In this document: positions 1 to 8,807 of the stretch, in pieces
How positions within the stretch are numbered: position 1 is the stretch's first letter
Layout of the letters: every line of letters begins with the position of its first letter
Source of the DNA: Azorhizobium doebereinerae UFLA1-100
GTDB lineage: Bacteria > Pseudomonadota > Alphaproteobacteria > Rhizobiales > Xanthobacteraceae
DNA: 64,000 nt
NCBI RefSeq assembly: GCF_000473085.1
Contig: NZ_AXBA01000033.1
Location: 1-64,000, forward strand
Reading direction: 5' to 3'
The notes under the pieces: model-generated
Databases searched by the model: none
Told to the model about the DNA's origin: nothing
Seen by the model: only the letters and a program-made list of their open reading frames with translations
Made by a program: the position numbers and the translations under genes

Positions 1-206
1 GGTCATCCCGTCCAATCCATCCCGCGCCAGGAAGCATAGCCTCGACAGGCACCTCTACGCTCAGCGCCACCTGATCGAATGCTGCTTCTCCAAGCTCAAG
101 CAGTTCAGGCGTGTCGCGACCCGCTTCGAGAAGACCGCGCGAAACTACCTCGCCATCGTCACAATCGCTGCCATCGTCCTGTGGATCAGGTAACTGTCCA
201 CACCAC
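1..206 (+). mobile_element. Right end of an IS5-family (IS427-like) insertion sequence, cut by the window edge
   Basis: Only the 3' part of the transposase and about 13 bases of right-end sequence are present. The element appears to stop at a CTAG (207-210), which matches the YTAR-type target preference known for several IS5-family groups. The very next bases begin a dispersed repeat (TAGAGCGCGATCC), so the element seems to have landed on the edge of that repeat. The left end lies outside the window, so target duplication cannot be checked. Confidence 0.6.
2..193 (+). CDS. IS5-family transposase, C-terminal fragment (partial at window start)
   Basis: The last 63 codons and stop of a DDE transposase are visible, open from the window edge in frame 2. 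The segment holds the third catalytic acid in HLIECCFSKLKQFRR, with the Glu (residue 26 of the fragment) followed seven residues later by Lys (the E-x6-K spacing of IS4/IS5 enzymes) and then the conserved RFEKTARNY helix. Family knowledge says this protein cuts and rejoins element ends. The N-terminal two thirds, including both catalytic Asp residues, are outside the window. Whether the full element is intact cannot be judged. Confidence 0.8.
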   Translation, partial: VIPSNPSRARKHSLDRHLYAQRHLIECCFSKLKQFRRVATRFEKTARNYLAIVTIAAIVLWIR

Positions 207-207
207 C

Positions 208-320
208 TAGAGCGCGATCCGATCAGATTGACTCAATCTGATCGGTGAATCGCCCTCTAACTCGATGATAGAGAATGTTTTACCCTTCAAATGGCGATGC
301 CATTTGAAGGGAACGTGCTC
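208..320 (+). repeat. Dispersed two-hairpin repeat, copy A
   Basis: The unit starts TAGAGCGCGATCC and contains an 11-bp perfect stem (219-229 with 235-245, loop GACTC), a 37-base linker and a 13-bp perfect stem (283-295 with 299-311, loop GAT). A second copy lies on the minus strand at 23351-23470. The two copies share the leader, linker length, the GAT loop and part of the linker (TGA, CGCCC, GAGAA), while their stem bases differ in compensating pairs. That pattern indicates that the folded form is conserved. It sits between an IS end and the serA terminator, with no reading frame of interest. Confidence 0.75.
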
Positions 321-334
321 TGAGCCCCGCCCAG

Positions 335-363
335 AAAAAAGGCCGCCCGATGGGGCGGCCTTT
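335..363 (-). terminator. Rho-independent terminator of serA
   Basis: On the minus strand an 8-bp perfect stem GGCCGCCC/GGGCGGCC with a 4-base loop (341-360) is followed by six T residues (A-run at 335-340 on the plus strand). It lies 20 bases after the serA stop codon, so it closes the serC-serA transcription unit. Confidence 0.9.
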
Positions 364-383
364 CGATCCCGCAGCGGGACGGC

Positions 384-1970
384 TCAGAAGGTGAGCGGCT
401 TCGCCTGCTTCACATGCGGCAGGGCGGTGACCTTGGCGAGCACCTCCGCCGGCACCGCGCCGTCCACCTCCACCAAAGCGATGGCGTCACCCCCCTGGCG
501 GTCGCGGCCGAGCGCGAAGGTGGCGATATTCACGCCCGCATCGCCCAGCAGGCTTGCGAACTTGCCGACGAAGCCCGGCTTATCCTCGTTCGTCACATAG
601 AGCATGTTGGGCGCGAACTCCGCGTCCACCTTGATGCCCTTGATGTCGACGATGCGAGGATGGCCGTCGGCGAACACCGTGCCGGAGACCGAGCGCTCAT
701 ATGTGTCCGTCACCACGGTCAGGGTGACGAGGCTGTCGTAGTCGCCCTCGGCCGCGCGGGTGGTTTCCTCCACCACGATGCCGCGCTCCTTGGCGACGCT
801 GGGCGCCGAAACCACATTGACGTCCGCCAGCGCCGGGCGCAGCAGGCCCGCCACCGCCGCGCTGGTCAGCGCCTTGATCTTGAGCTGCGCCACGGCGCCC
901 TCATAGGTGATGCGCACGGTCTTGATGTCTGTGTCGGACAGCTGGCCGGCGAACGAGCCGAGCTTCTCGGCCAGCTCGATGAAGGGCTTCAGCTTCGGGG
1001 CCTCCTCCGCCGTGATGGAGGGGAAGTTCACGGCGTTCGAGATGGCGCCGGAGAGCAGGTAGTCGCTCATCTGCTCGGCCACCTGGAGGGCGACATTCTC
1101 CTGCGCCTCCGTGGTGGCGGCGCCCAGATGCGGGGTGCACACCACGTTGGGATGGCCGAACAGCGGATTGGTCTCCGCCGGCTCCACCGTGAACACGTCG
1201 AAGGCGGCGCCCGCCACGTGACCGCTGTCGAGGGCGGCGCGCAGCGCCACCTCGTCCACCAGGCCGCCGCGGGCGCAATTGATGATGCGCACGCCCTTTT
1301 TCGCCTTGGCGAGATTTTCGGCCGAGAGGATGTTCCGGGTCTTCTCGGTGAGCGGGGTATGCAGGGTGATGACGTCGGCCCGGGCGAGCAATTCGTCCAG
1401 TTCCACCTTCTCAACGCCGAGGTCCTTGGCGCGCTCGGCGGAGAGGAAGGGATCGAACGCGATGACCTTCATCTTCAAGCCGATGCCGCGCTCGGCGACG
1501 ATGGAGCCGATGTTGCCGCAGCCGATGACGCCCAGCGTCTTGGCCGTGAGCTCGACGCCCATGAAGCGGTTCTTCTCCCACTTGCCGGCCTGGGTGGAGG
1601 CATCGGCCGCGGGGATCTCACGGGCCAGCGCGAACATCATGGCGATGGCGTGCTCGGCGGTGGTGATGGAATTGCCGAACGGCGTGTTCATCACGATCAC
1701 GCCCTTGGCGGTGGCGGCCGGGATGTCCACGTTGTCGACGCCGATGCCGGCGCGGCCGATCACCTTGAGGCGGGTCGCCTTCTCCAGGATCTTCGGCGAC
1801 ACCTTGGTGGCCGAGCGGATGGCGAGGCCGTCATACTGGCCGATGACTTCGGCCAGCTTGTCCTTGTCCTTGCCGAGGTCGGGGCGGAAGTCCACCTCCA
1901 CGCCGCGATCCTTGAAGATCTGCACGGCGGCATCGGACAGCTTGTCGGAAATGAGAACGCGGGGGGCCAT
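384..1970 (-). CDS. serA: D-3-phosphoglycerate dehydrogenase
   Basis: Catalyses the first step of serine synthesis, NAD-dependent oxidation of 3-phosphoglycerate to 3-phosphohydroxypyruvate, in the cytoplasm. The 528-residue product is the long form: a 2-hydroxyacid dehydrogenase core with the nucleotide motif GCGNIGS (about residues 149-155), the catalytic Arg in NCARGGLVDE, Glu in EPAETNPL and the His in TPHLGAATTEAQ, then an intervening ASB-type domain and a C-terminal ACT domain (TNEDKPGFVGKFASLLGDAG) that usually binds serine for feedback control. I start it at ATG 1970 (MAPRVLISDKL), where family similarity begins; the 50 codons upstream in frame look like translated intergenic repeat. 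It follows serC by 219 bases on the same strand. Confidence 0.96.
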   Translation of the reverse strand: MAPRVLISDKLSDAAVQIFKDRGVEVDFRPDLGKDKDKLAEVIGQYDGLAIRSATKVSPKILEKATRLKVIGRAGIGVDNVDIPAATAKGVIVMNTPFGNSITTAEHAIAMMFALAREIPAADASTQAGKWEKNRFMGVELTAKTLGVIGCGNIGSIVAERGIGLKMKVIAFDPFLSAERAKDLGVEKVELDELLARADVITLHTPLTEKTRNILSAENLAKAKKGVRIINCARGGLVDEVALRAALDSGHVAGAAFDVFTVEPAETNPLFGHPNVVCTPHLGAATTEAQENVALQVAEQMSDYLLSGAISNAVNFPSITAEEAPKLKPFIELAEKLGSFAGQLSDTDIKTVRITYEGAVAQLKIKALTSAAVAGLLRPALADVNVVSAPSVAKERGIVVEETTRAAEGDYDSLVTLTVVTDTYERSVSGTVFADGHPRIVDIKGIKVDAEFAPNMLYVTNEDKPGFVGKFASLLGDAGVNIATFALGRDRQGGDAIALVEVDGAVPAEVLAKVTALPHVKQAKPLTF

Positions 1971-2043
1971 GGTGCGGGCTCCGGAATAGGGGTTGCCGTG
2001 TCCGGACGCGGCGCCGCGCATGCGGGCGGTCCGGCGGTCAAAT

Positions 2044-2161
2044 CCCTCTCCCGCTGCGGGGGAGGGCTCAGGATATGGATTGGCGCGCGACGGCTGCGGC
2101 AAAGCCAAAGGGTAGAGCACGCTCCACCCCGTGCCGGCCCTCCCCCGCGCACGGGAGAGGG
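2044..2161. repeat. Pair of palindromic CCCTCTCCC-type elements in the serC-serA spacer
   Basis: Two short palindromic units, CCCTCTCCCGC..GGGGGAGGG (2044-2066) and CCCTCCCCCG..CGGGAGAGGG (2138-2161), flank about 70 bases. Their arms are mutually complementary, so the spacer can fold into two small hairpins or one larger one. The arrangement resembles the REP/BIME-type extragenic palindromes common in alphaproteobacteria. It sits within an apparent operon and may modulate read-through or transcript stability. Confidence 0.6.
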
Positions 2162-2189
2162 CGCAAGTCCGCAGACGCCTAGGCTTGGC

Positions 2190-3365
2190 TCACGCCGCCT
2201 GGGGCAGCGAGGCCTTGGCGACATTGAAGGCCCAGTCCAGCCAGTGGGTCAGGGCTTCCACGTCGGTGGCCTGGACGGTGGCGCCGCACCAGATGCGCAG
2301 GCCGGGAGGGGCGTCGCGATAGGCGCCGATGTCGTAGGCGATGTCGCCCTTCTCAAGCCCCGAGGTGATGGCCTTGGCGAAGGCGGCCTGGGCTTCCGCC
2401 GGCAGCGACGTCACGGCCGGATCCACCACCTTCAGGCATACCGAGGTGTTGGAGCGCGTGACCGGATCCACCGCCAGGAAGTCCACCCACGCGGTGCGGT
2501 GCACCCACTGCGCGATGACTTCGAAATTGCGGTTCGCCCGCTCCTTGAGGCCCGGCAGCGCGCCCACCGACTTCGCCCAATGCAGCGCGTCGATATAGTC
2601 CTCCACGCAGAGCATGGAGGGGGTGTTGATGGTCTCGCCCTCGAAGATGCCCTCGATCAGCTTGCCACCCTTGGTGAGGCGGAAGATCTTCGGCAGCGGC
2701 CAAGCCGGCTTGTAGGTCTCCAGCCGCTCCACCGCGCGCGGCGAAAGGATGAGCATGCCGTGCGCCGCCTCGCCGCCCAGCACCTTCTGCCAGGAGAAGG
2801 TCACCACATCGAGCTTGGCGAAATCGAGCGGCTGCGCGAAGGCGGCCGAGGTGGCGTCGCAGATGGTGAGGCCGGCGCGATCCGCCGGAATCCAGTCGGC
2901 GTCAGGAACCATCACGCCGGAGGTGGTGCCGTTCCAGGTGAAGACCACGTCATTGTTGAAATCGACGCTCTTCAGGTCGGGCAGCTCACCGTAGCCGGCC
3001 TTCAGGATGCGGGCGTTGTCGAGCTTGAGCTGCTTGGCGACGTCGGTCACCCAGCCCTCGCCGAAGCTTTCCCAGACGAGCATGTCGACGCCGCGGGCGC
3101 CGAGCAGCGACCACAGCGCCATCTCGACGGCGCCGGTATCGGACGCCGGGACGATGCCGATGCGGTAGTCGTCCGGCACTTCCAGGATTTCACGGGTGAG
3201 GTCGATGGCCAGCTTCAGCTTGGCCTTGCCGACCTTGGCACGGTGCGAGCGGCCGAGCGGCGCATCGCGGAGCACATCCAGCGTCCAGCCGGGACGCTTG
3301 GCGCAGGGGCCGGAAGAAAAATTGGGATTCGCCGGCTTCTGGGCCGGGGCATCATTCGTCGTCAT
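2190..3365 (-). CDS. serC: Phosphoserine aminotransferase
   Basis: Second enzyme of serine synthesis: a pyridoxal-phosphate enzyme converting 3-phosphohydroxypyruvate and glutamate to phosphoserine. The 391-residue protein matches the alphaproteobacterial SerC subgroup. It starts [15 protein letters not shown], has the [14 protein letters not shown] helix near the cofactor phosphate, [11 protein letters not shown], and the cofactor-binding Lys in [17 protein letters not shown] (about residues 186-202). The ATG at 3365 is the first start and fits the family N-terminus. serA follows on the same strand after 219 bases, so the pair is probably co-transcribed and ends at the terminator after serA. 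The same enzyme can also act in pyridoxine synthesis. Confidence 0.96.
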   Translation of the reverse strand: MTTNDAPAQKPANPNFSSGPCAKRPGWTLDVLRDAPLGRSHRAKVGKAKLKLAIDLTREILEVPDDYRIGIVPASDTGAVEMALWSLLGARGVDMLVWESFGEGWVTDVAKQLKLDNARILKAGYGELPDLKSVDFNNDVVFTWNGTTSGVMVPDADWIPADRAGLTICDATSAAFAQPLDFAKLDVVTFSWQKVLGGEAAHGMLILSPRAVERLETYKPAWPLPKIFRLTKGGKLIEGIFEGETINTPSMLCVEDYIDALHWAKSVGALPGLKERANRNFEVIAQWVHRTAWVDFLAVDPVTRSNTSVCLKVVDPAVTSLPAEAQAAFAKAITSGLEKGDIAYDIGAYRDAPPGLRIWCGATVQATDVEALTHWLDWAFNVAKASLPQAA

Positions 3366-3621
3366 GTATCCATCCTCGCAGATGGGCGCCTCTCGTTGGG
3401 GAGAGGTGTCCCGTGGTCGGGTCTATGCCCCTCCCTACTCAAAAGCAAGGGTGAGGCCCGTGTCGCCCCTTCGCAGTCGACAGCAGGCGAATGCGCCGCC
3501 ACCCCTCCGAGCAAGGGCTTTTCCGCTGGGGCACGTCACGTAATGGTGACCTGACACCACCCTTCCCCCTGTTTTGCCGGGCCCTAAAATTGTGGCGGGA
3601 TCAAAGTGGGGCGTCGGGGCG

Positions 3622-4272
3622 ATGAAATACGGGTTTTTGGCGGGAGCGCTGCTCCTGGCGACTTCAGCACAGGCTGGAGAGGCGATCACCTATCGGGGCA
3701 TCCCCCTGGGCATCTCCAAGAGTGAACTGCGCAAACTTCCAATCCCCGATGGCGAGAAGGCACGGGGTGTGCGGATGTTCTGCTCCGGCGACGGGGACGT
3801 GCCCGCGGCGCTGCGCCTGCCGAGCCTTTCGATGCAGCTCGTATCGGCGGGCGTGAGCTTCTGCGGCTATTTTCGCCGCGGCGAAGACGAGGCAGATTAT
3901 AAGGTCTGGGGACCGGAGTTTGGCGATCTCGGTGCCCCGCCGCCGGTCTTCCTGTTGGTGGAGGAGCAGGGCCACGAAAAACTCTACCGCATCGAGCTGC
4001 GCCTGCCGTCAGCCGAGTTCGACCGCACCGTCCGGCTGCTGAGCCTGCGCTACGACAAGCTGATCCTCAGCACCAGCACGGTCAGGACCAATATCGGCAG
4101 CGCCTACCAGAATGTTGCAGCCGCCTGGCGTTTCAGCGACACGTCCCTGGTGGCCCGGAAGTTCAGCAACTCGATCACCCAGATGTCCGTGACCTTCGGC
4201 GATGACCACCTGATCCAGCTCGTCACCGACCGCATAAAGGACCGCGACAAGGCCGCCGCCACCAAGATGTGA
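3622..4272 (+). CDS. Exported protein of unknown function
   Basis: 216-residue product with a clear Sec signal peptide (MKYGFLAGALLLATSAQA, cleavage expected after AQA at about residue 18). The mature part has two well-separated Cys (CSGDGDVPAAL and VSFCGYF), which could form a disulfide, and ends in alternating beta-like segments. The opening YRGIPLGISKSEL resembles the start of small periplasmic proteins that carry a 'G-x-PLG-x-s' repeat unit, but I do not recognise a named family. I chose ATG 3622 because the signal peptide starts there; the preceding 16 in-frame codons give no export signal. It stands alone between serC (divergent) and a PRC-barrel gene. Confidence 0.6.
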   Translation: MKYGFLAGALLLATSAQAGEAITYRGIPLGISKSELRKLPIPDGEKARGVRMFCSGDGDVPAALRLPSLSMQLVSAGVSFCGYFRRGEDEADYKVWGPEFGDLGAPPPVFLLVEEQGHEKLYRIELRLPSAEFDRTVRLLSLRYDKLILSTSTVRTNIGSAYQNVAAAWRFSDTSLVARKFSNSITQMSVTFGDDHLIQLVTDRIKDRDKAAATKM

Positions 4273-4691
4273 GGGCCCGCAGCACGCCCCGCCTGCCCGA
4301 TCCCGCGACCCAGGCGCTGGCGTGCATCCGCGGGCCGTTCTCATGACGCCGGCGAAACCAACAGGCCGAGTGGAGCTAATGGACACCACGGCGGCGATGC
4401 CGCCGGTTCACGGGACGCAGGTCGCCCCGGCAATGATTGCTATCGCCGCGGCGGCGAGATGAATGCGGCGGCGCTCCCGTTGACCAGCATTCAAGATTTT
4501 ACTTTCCGCCCGCAACGAAAATGGGAAACAAAATCCGAAGCGCCGCAACAAACGCCAAGACACAGCTCGGCCCGACGCCGCCTATCAACTATACACCCGC
4601 CGAACCACCCGCTTTCTCACGTCAATATGCGGAACTTTTCGCCAGCGCGCGCATTATTGGAGCATTCGTTTCACTTCAGGAGTACCAATAC
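4273..4691. other. Intergenic region, no gene seen
   Basis: 419 bases between two exported-protein genes. The last 200 bases are clearly less GC-rich than the surroundings, which suits a promoter region for the PRC-barrel gene. I see no convincing -35/-10 pair, RNA gene or complete reading frame. A GGCCCGC (4274) and GCGGGCC (4330) pair could form a weak stem after the upstream gene. Confidence 0.4.
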
Positions 4692-5090
4692 ATGCGACGC
4701 ACCCTTATCGCCCTCGCCGCCACTGCCGCGCTGGTGGCGCCCGTGGTCCCGGCCCTGGCGCAGAGCACCGTCGCGACCGAGACCTTCGTGAAGGCCGCGC
4801 CCACCGACGTGCTGAGCTACAATCTCATCGGCCTCAAGGTGGTGAACGGCCAGAATGAGAGCGTGGGCGAGATCAAGGACCTGATCCTCTCCCAGGGCCA
4901 GCTCTCCGGCTACATCCTCTCGGTCGGCGGCTTCCTCGGCATGGGCGAGCATTATGTGATCGTCCGCCCGGCCGCGGTGAAGGTGGCCTATAACGAGACC
5001 GACAAGAAGTGGACCGCGGTGATGAACGCCACCAAGGACCAGCTGAAGGCGGCGCCCGAATTCAAGTATGAGGGCCGCTGGAAGCGCTGA
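4692..5090 (+). CDS. Exported PRC-barrel domain protein
   Basis: 132-residue protein with a signal peptide (MRRTLIALAATAALVAPVVPALAQ, cleavage after ALAQ). The mature part is a single PRC-barrel-like beta domain: LIGLKVVNGQNESVGEIKDLILS followed by GYILSVGGFLGMGEHYVIV. Such domains occur in RimM, photosynthetic reaction-centre H subunits and many small alphaproteobacterial envelope proteins of unclear role. An AGGAG ribosome site at 4678-4682 lies nine bases before ATG 4692, which decides the start over in-frame upstream codons. A strong terminator follows immediately, so it is a single-gene unit. Confidence 0.85.
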   Translation: MRRTLIALAATAALVAPVVPALAQSTVATETFVKAAPTDVLSYNLIGLKVVNGQNESVGEIKDLILSQGQLSGYILSVGGFLGMGEHYVIVRPAAVKVAYNETDKKWTAVMNATKDQLKAAPEFKYEGRWKR

Positions 5091-5105
5091 GCCGATACCG
5101 CGCAG

Positions 5106-5132
5106 AAAGGCCCCCCTCGCGGGGGCCTTTTT
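5106..5132 (+). terminator. Rho-independent terminator of the PRC-barrel gene
   Basis: AAAGGCCCCC and GGGGGCCTTTTT form a 10-bp stem (including A-T pairs) around a 5-base loop, ending in a T run, 15 bases after the stop codon. It also separates this gene from the convergent peptidase gene. Confidence 0.9.
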
Positions 5133-5162
5133 CGTGCGCGCCGGCCCGGCCGGCACGGGCCG

Positions 5163-8126
5163 TCAGGCGATGAGGCCGTGGCCGGACAGGCTGGTGAAAT
5201 CGAGTTGGACGAGGAGGTCGTTATAGTCGCGGTCCCCGCCGCCATAGACATCCTCCCAGCCGAAGGTGTTGAGGCCATAGCTCCACAAATGCGTCACCGG
5301 GTTGGCGTCCACCTGCTCGTTCGCCTGAGCGAACGCCCAATAGGTGTGGCCGCCGTTGGTGAGCGCCATGGCGATGATGTCGCCCTGGTGCACGCCGGTG
5401 AGATGAGCCTCCGCATAATTGCCGTAGCCGGGACTTTCGATCTGCGTCCCGCCGCCATCGGCCTGATAGGCGCGCAGCGCGGCGAGTTGGGCATAGAGCG
5501 GATCGCCGGGGGCGACGCCGGAGATGGTGCCTGAGAGATCATCCACCTTGTAGAACATCACGCTGGTACTGTCGGCGCCGTTCTGGCGCAGGCGCACGAT
5601 GGCGGCGTCGTCCGCCGCGTCGGCCATCTCGGCGACGGCCACGGGCCGGGCCAGCGTCACCCCCTCGCTCTGCCCGCCGAACGACACGAAGCCATAGCTC
5701 GTGGTCAGCGCCTCCTGATAGAGGCCGAGCGAGATCCCGGCCACGGAACTGGTGATGGCCTCGCCCTCCGCCACATGGACGGTGCCCGGCGTCGCCTGAC
5801 TCGCGCCGTCCAGGAGCCGCACCAGGGCGGGGTCGAAATCGCTCTGCAACGCCTGCTCCGCGAGGCGGCTGGTCCAGGCCAGGGCCGCGGCATCCCCGGT
5901 GCCGGCATGGACATGCCCGCCGACATCCAGCGCATAGGCGCCCAGCGCGCCAGTGGCCTGGACCAGCAGGGACTGGCTGGCGCCGCTCAGCGCCGTCACC
6001 TCGTCGCGGGCATTCACCACATCCGGCCGGGCCTGGTCCATCTGGGTATGGGCGATCGCCGTCAGCGCGCGCGCCAGCAGCAGGCCGTTGGGCGAACCAA
6101 GGCCGGTGGCCAGGTCGTAGCCCGCGACCGCGCTGTAGCCCTGGCCGGTGGGCACGATCGGGCTGCCGTCCGCCATCACCACGTAGCTGGCGTTGGTCCC
6201 GTTGGCGCCGCTGCCGGCGGCGTAATAATAAAAGGTCGAGGTATTGTTGCCGATGGTCACGTCGTTGAACGCGCCCGGCGCGATGGCGGCGGCGATATAG
6301 AGCAGATCGTTGTAATAGCCGAGGTTCGGCAGGCCCTGGTCGGCGAAGATGGTGTCGATCTGCGCGGTCAGCACCGCCCACAGCGGCGAGGCTGCGCTGG
6401 TGCCGCCCGAGCCGACCGTCAGCGGCGTGCCCGACCCCGCCCCGGCATAGGCCGAGTTGAGCACCTCGTATTTGGTGTTCCCGCCGGCGAGGATGGAGAC
6501 GTCCGGCACCCCGCGGCTGGTGAGGTCCGTGCCCAGGCTGTCGAGCGAGATGTCGAACGCGCTCTGATAGTCCGGCACCACGCCGCTGGAGCTGAGCCCG
6601 CCGGTGCCCGCCTTGTTGGCGAGGTAGGAGGGGTTCATGTTGATCGCGCCGGACGAACTGGTCCCGACCACATAGGTGTTCCACACGCTCTCGACGAAGA
6701 TAGAGAAGGTGTCCGTACTGAGGTTCTGCGGCAGTGCCGTGAGCCCGGACGCGGTGAGCTGGAACAGCGTCGCCGGATCGTTCGCCATGGCGTTCTGGTA
6801 GAGCTGCGTGCTGTCCGTCAGCGTGACATCGCCCTGGGCGGTCTGGAGGCTCGACAGCGACGTCCCGCCGACGATGATGGCGGTGGGCACGGAATGGCTG
6901 AAGCGGGTGAGCGGGGAGCCGGTGGCATATTCGCTCTGCGAGCCGCCATCGCCGGAGGACAGGGTGACGGTGAGGTTGCCGAGCGCCGCATCCACGAACA
7001 GGTCGTTATAGGCACTGGCGAACGGCGAGTTCGGGCTCGGGCTCATATAGTCGGTGAAGGACGAGCTCAGCACCGCGGTGTTGTTGACGTTGCTGAAGAT
7101 GGCGGCCTGATAGGCGCTGAACGTCGTATGCCCGTTGTAGATATAGAGCGCCTGGGCGCTGTTGGGCGCCGCGCTCGCCAGGATGGAGACATCGAGGGTG
7201 GTCTCGCTCGGATCGGCGTTGGAGGTCTGGGCCGATCCCGCCAGCACGGTGAACTGGCCGCTCTGATAGGGCGCGAGGCCCTGCGCGACGCGGTAGGCGT
7301 CGAGATATTGCTCCAGGGTGGCGCTGACCCCCGCCTCCACGAGGCCGATGGTCGCCGTCGGGACGCTCGATCCCGCCAGGGGAAAGTTGTAGGCGGCGGC
7401 AATGGCGGAGGGCAGCACGCCATTGGTGGCGGTGGTGCCGCCGCTGTTGCCGTTTCCCGCGCCCTGCGCCCCGGCGATCAGCGTCACGGCCCCGCTATAT
7501 TGGGCGACCGGATCCGTCGGATAGGCCGACTGGTCGATCCAGATTCCCGAGACCTCGCCGGCGATGCTGCTTGGCAGGCTCAGGTTCCCCGCCCAGGCGT
7601 ACATCAGCTCCGACCCGCCCGACGAGATCTGTAGCAGCGAGGTGTTGAACAGGGCGGCGAACTGGGTCGCGTCCAGGCTCAGCCAGATGGTGCGGGACGC
7701 GGCGGTGGAGATATAGCCGGTGCCGTCCTCCGTGGCGCCCAGCACGGCGGCGCTGGTGAGCTGCTGAACACTCGCGGTCACGCCCGCATAAGTGGCCGGA
7801 TCGGAGCCATAGGTGGCCCAGACCGCCGATGTGTCGGCGAGCTGGGACTGGCGCGTCGCCCAGTCGCTGGCGAGCAGGCTGGTGGGGTCGGAGGCACGGT
7901 CCACGGTCAGGGCGACCGTGATATGCGCCGAGGGGCCGGCGTCCGTCGCGGTCAGGCTCACCGGCCCCGCCCCGCCATAGAAGGCCGTCGCGAGGATGGC
8001 GGCGACGGCAGCCCGGTCCGTGCTGGGGGTCGCCGCCAATTGCGTGAACAGCGAGGCATCCGCCAGCCCGTAGCTGTTCAGGTCCAGAAATGTCGCGCTC
8101 TCAAGGGATTGATAGGCTACCGACAT
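5163..8126 (-). CDS. Secreted S53-family (sedolisin/kumamolisin-like) serine-carboxyl peptidase with C-terminal DUF4114 domain
   Basis: 987 residues. An S53 pro-domain (about 40-200) precedes a catalytic domain in which the family's residues are all visible: Glu308 and Asp312 in ETTLDVSILASAAPN (the E-x3-D spacing of sedolisins), Asp393 in SSGDGGSQ, and Ser577 in GGTSAASPLW. The calcium-site region SAVAGYDLATGLGSPNG closes the domain (about 700). A further 270 residues end in a DUF4114-type module with GGGDRDYNDLLVQLDF. No N-terminal signal peptide is present from ATG 8126; proteins with this C-terminal module are often exported by type I systems, so I infer C-terminal-signal export. No transporter genes are adjacent. 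The upstream in-frame extension to 8354 lies in promoter-like sequence and overlaps the divergent gene. Confidence 0.88.
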   Translation of the reverse strand: MSVAYQSLESATFLDLNSYGLADASLFTQLAATPSTDRAAVAAILATAFYGGAGPVSLTATDAGPSAHITVALTVDRASDPTSLLASDWATRQSQLADTSAVWATYGSDPATYAGVTASVQQLTSAAVLGATEDGTGYISTAASRTIWLSLDATQFAALFNTSLLQISSGGSELMYAWAGNLSLPSSIAGEVSGIWIDQSAYPTDPVAQYSGAVTLIAGAQGAGNGNSGGTTATNGVLPSAIAAAYNFPLAGSSVPTATIGLVEAGVSATLEQYLDAYRVAQGLAPYQSGQFTVLAGSAQTSNADPSETTLDVSILASAAPNSAQALYIYNGHTTFSAYQAAIFSNVNNTAVLSSSFTDYMSPSPNSPFASAYNDLFVDAALGNLTVTLSSGDGGSQSEYATGSPLTRFSHSVPTAIIVGGTSLSSLQTAQGDVTLTDSTQLYQNAMANDPATLFQLTASGLTALPQNLSTDTFSIFVESVWNTYVVGTSSSGAINMNPSYLANKAGTGGLSSSGVVPDYQSAFDISLDSLGTDLTSRGVPDVSILAGGNTKYEVLNSAYAGAGSGTPLTVGSGGTSAASPLWAVLTAQIDTIFADQGLPNLGYYNDLLYIAAAIAPGAFNDVTIGNNTSTFYYYAAGSGANGTNASYVVMADGSPIVPTGQGYSAVAGYDLATGLGSPNGLLLARALTAIAHTQMDQARPDVVNARDEVTALSGASQSLLVQATGALGAYALDVGGHVHAGTGDAAALAWTSRLAEQALQSDFDPALVRLLDGASQATPGTVHVAEGEAITSSVAGISLGLYQEALTTSYGFVSFGGQSEGVTLARPVAVAEMADAADDAAIVRLRQNGADSTSVMFYKVDDLSGTISGVAPGDPLYAQLAALRAYQADGGGTQIESPGYGNYAEAHLTGVHQGDIIAMALTNGGHTYWAFAQANEQVDANPVTHLWSYGLNTFGWEDVYGGGDRDYNDLLVQLDFTSLSGHGLIA

Positions 8127-8268
8127 GGTGCGCAATCTCATTGGCCACGAATGCGGAAAATCATACCTCAAATTGGTAGGAACTGTGAAGCCAGCTCTGC
8201 CTGATGCCGCTATCTTGGCCTCATGGGCAGGGACCTTGCCCGCCCCGCCAGTCTCGGAGGACGTTCCG

Positions 8269-8619
8269 ATGCGTACCCCCCTCGCCGCCCTGCTGATCCT
8301 GAGCGCGACCGCGGCGGCCGCCTCCGACCTCACCCTGGCCTTGCCGGACGGCACGCCGGTGCAGCAGGTGAAGGCGTCCTACACTTGCCCAGCCGGCGCA
8401 CAGCTCACCGTCGCCTACATCACCGCCGGCGACAGCGCCCTCGCCATCGTGCCGGTGGACGGCAAACCCCTCATCTTCGCCAACGTGCTGGCGGCATCCG
8501 GCGCGCGCTATGCGGCGGGGGCCTATGTGTGGTGGACCAAGGGGCCGGACGCCGCCCTCTATGACCTGCGCCAGGGCGAGGGCGCCCCGCCGGTGATGAC
8601 CTGCCAGGAGAAAAAGTAG
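8269..8619 (+). CDS. MliC-family lysozyme inhibitor-like exported protein
   Basis: 116 residues with a short signal peptide (MRTPLAALLILSATAAAA). The mature part matches the MliC fold: YTCPAGAQLTVAYI, the SGARYAAGAYVWWTKGPDAALYDL signature and a closing Cys (MTCQEKK) that would pair with Cys in YTC. MliC proteins bind c-type lysozyme and protect peptidoglycan. No lipobox Cys is seen, so it is periplasmic (PliC-like) and not lipid-anchored. A GGAGG ribosome site (8256-8260) precedes ATG 8269. It is divergent from the S53 peptidase with about 140 bases between the two starts, so they may share a control region. Confidence 0.85.
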   Translation: MRTPLAALLILSATAAAASDLTLALPDGTPVQQVKASYTCPAGAQLTVAYITAGDSALAIVPVDGKPLIFANVLAASGARYAAGAYVWWTKGPDAALYDLRQGEGAPPVMTCQEKK

Positions 8620-8807
8620 CCGGTCCCCCTGACGCGGGGGCGCATTGCCGCCCAGGACAGCCTCTGTTAGGGCTGCGAGGAGCCTGAGGCGCCGGCCCCG
8701 ATCCGCCTGCACCGCGCTGATCTGGTCCGGCCCGCGAACATCAAGGGAGACGCTCTGCCAACGCCGGTGGCGCCGGGGAATGGCGGACGGCTCCAGGGGA
8801 CCCGCGC

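Noticed and set aside
1971-2120. N-terminal extension of SerA by 50 codons
   Set aside because: Lies in intergenic palindromic sequence, no family similarity, and no ribosome site; ATG 1970 fits the family start.
414-3554. A very long open frame on the plus strand (over 1000 codons) opposite serC-serA
   Set aside because: It is antisense to two clearly conserved genes, is rich in Arg/His/Gly as expected from reversed GC-biased codons, and has no recognisable motif.
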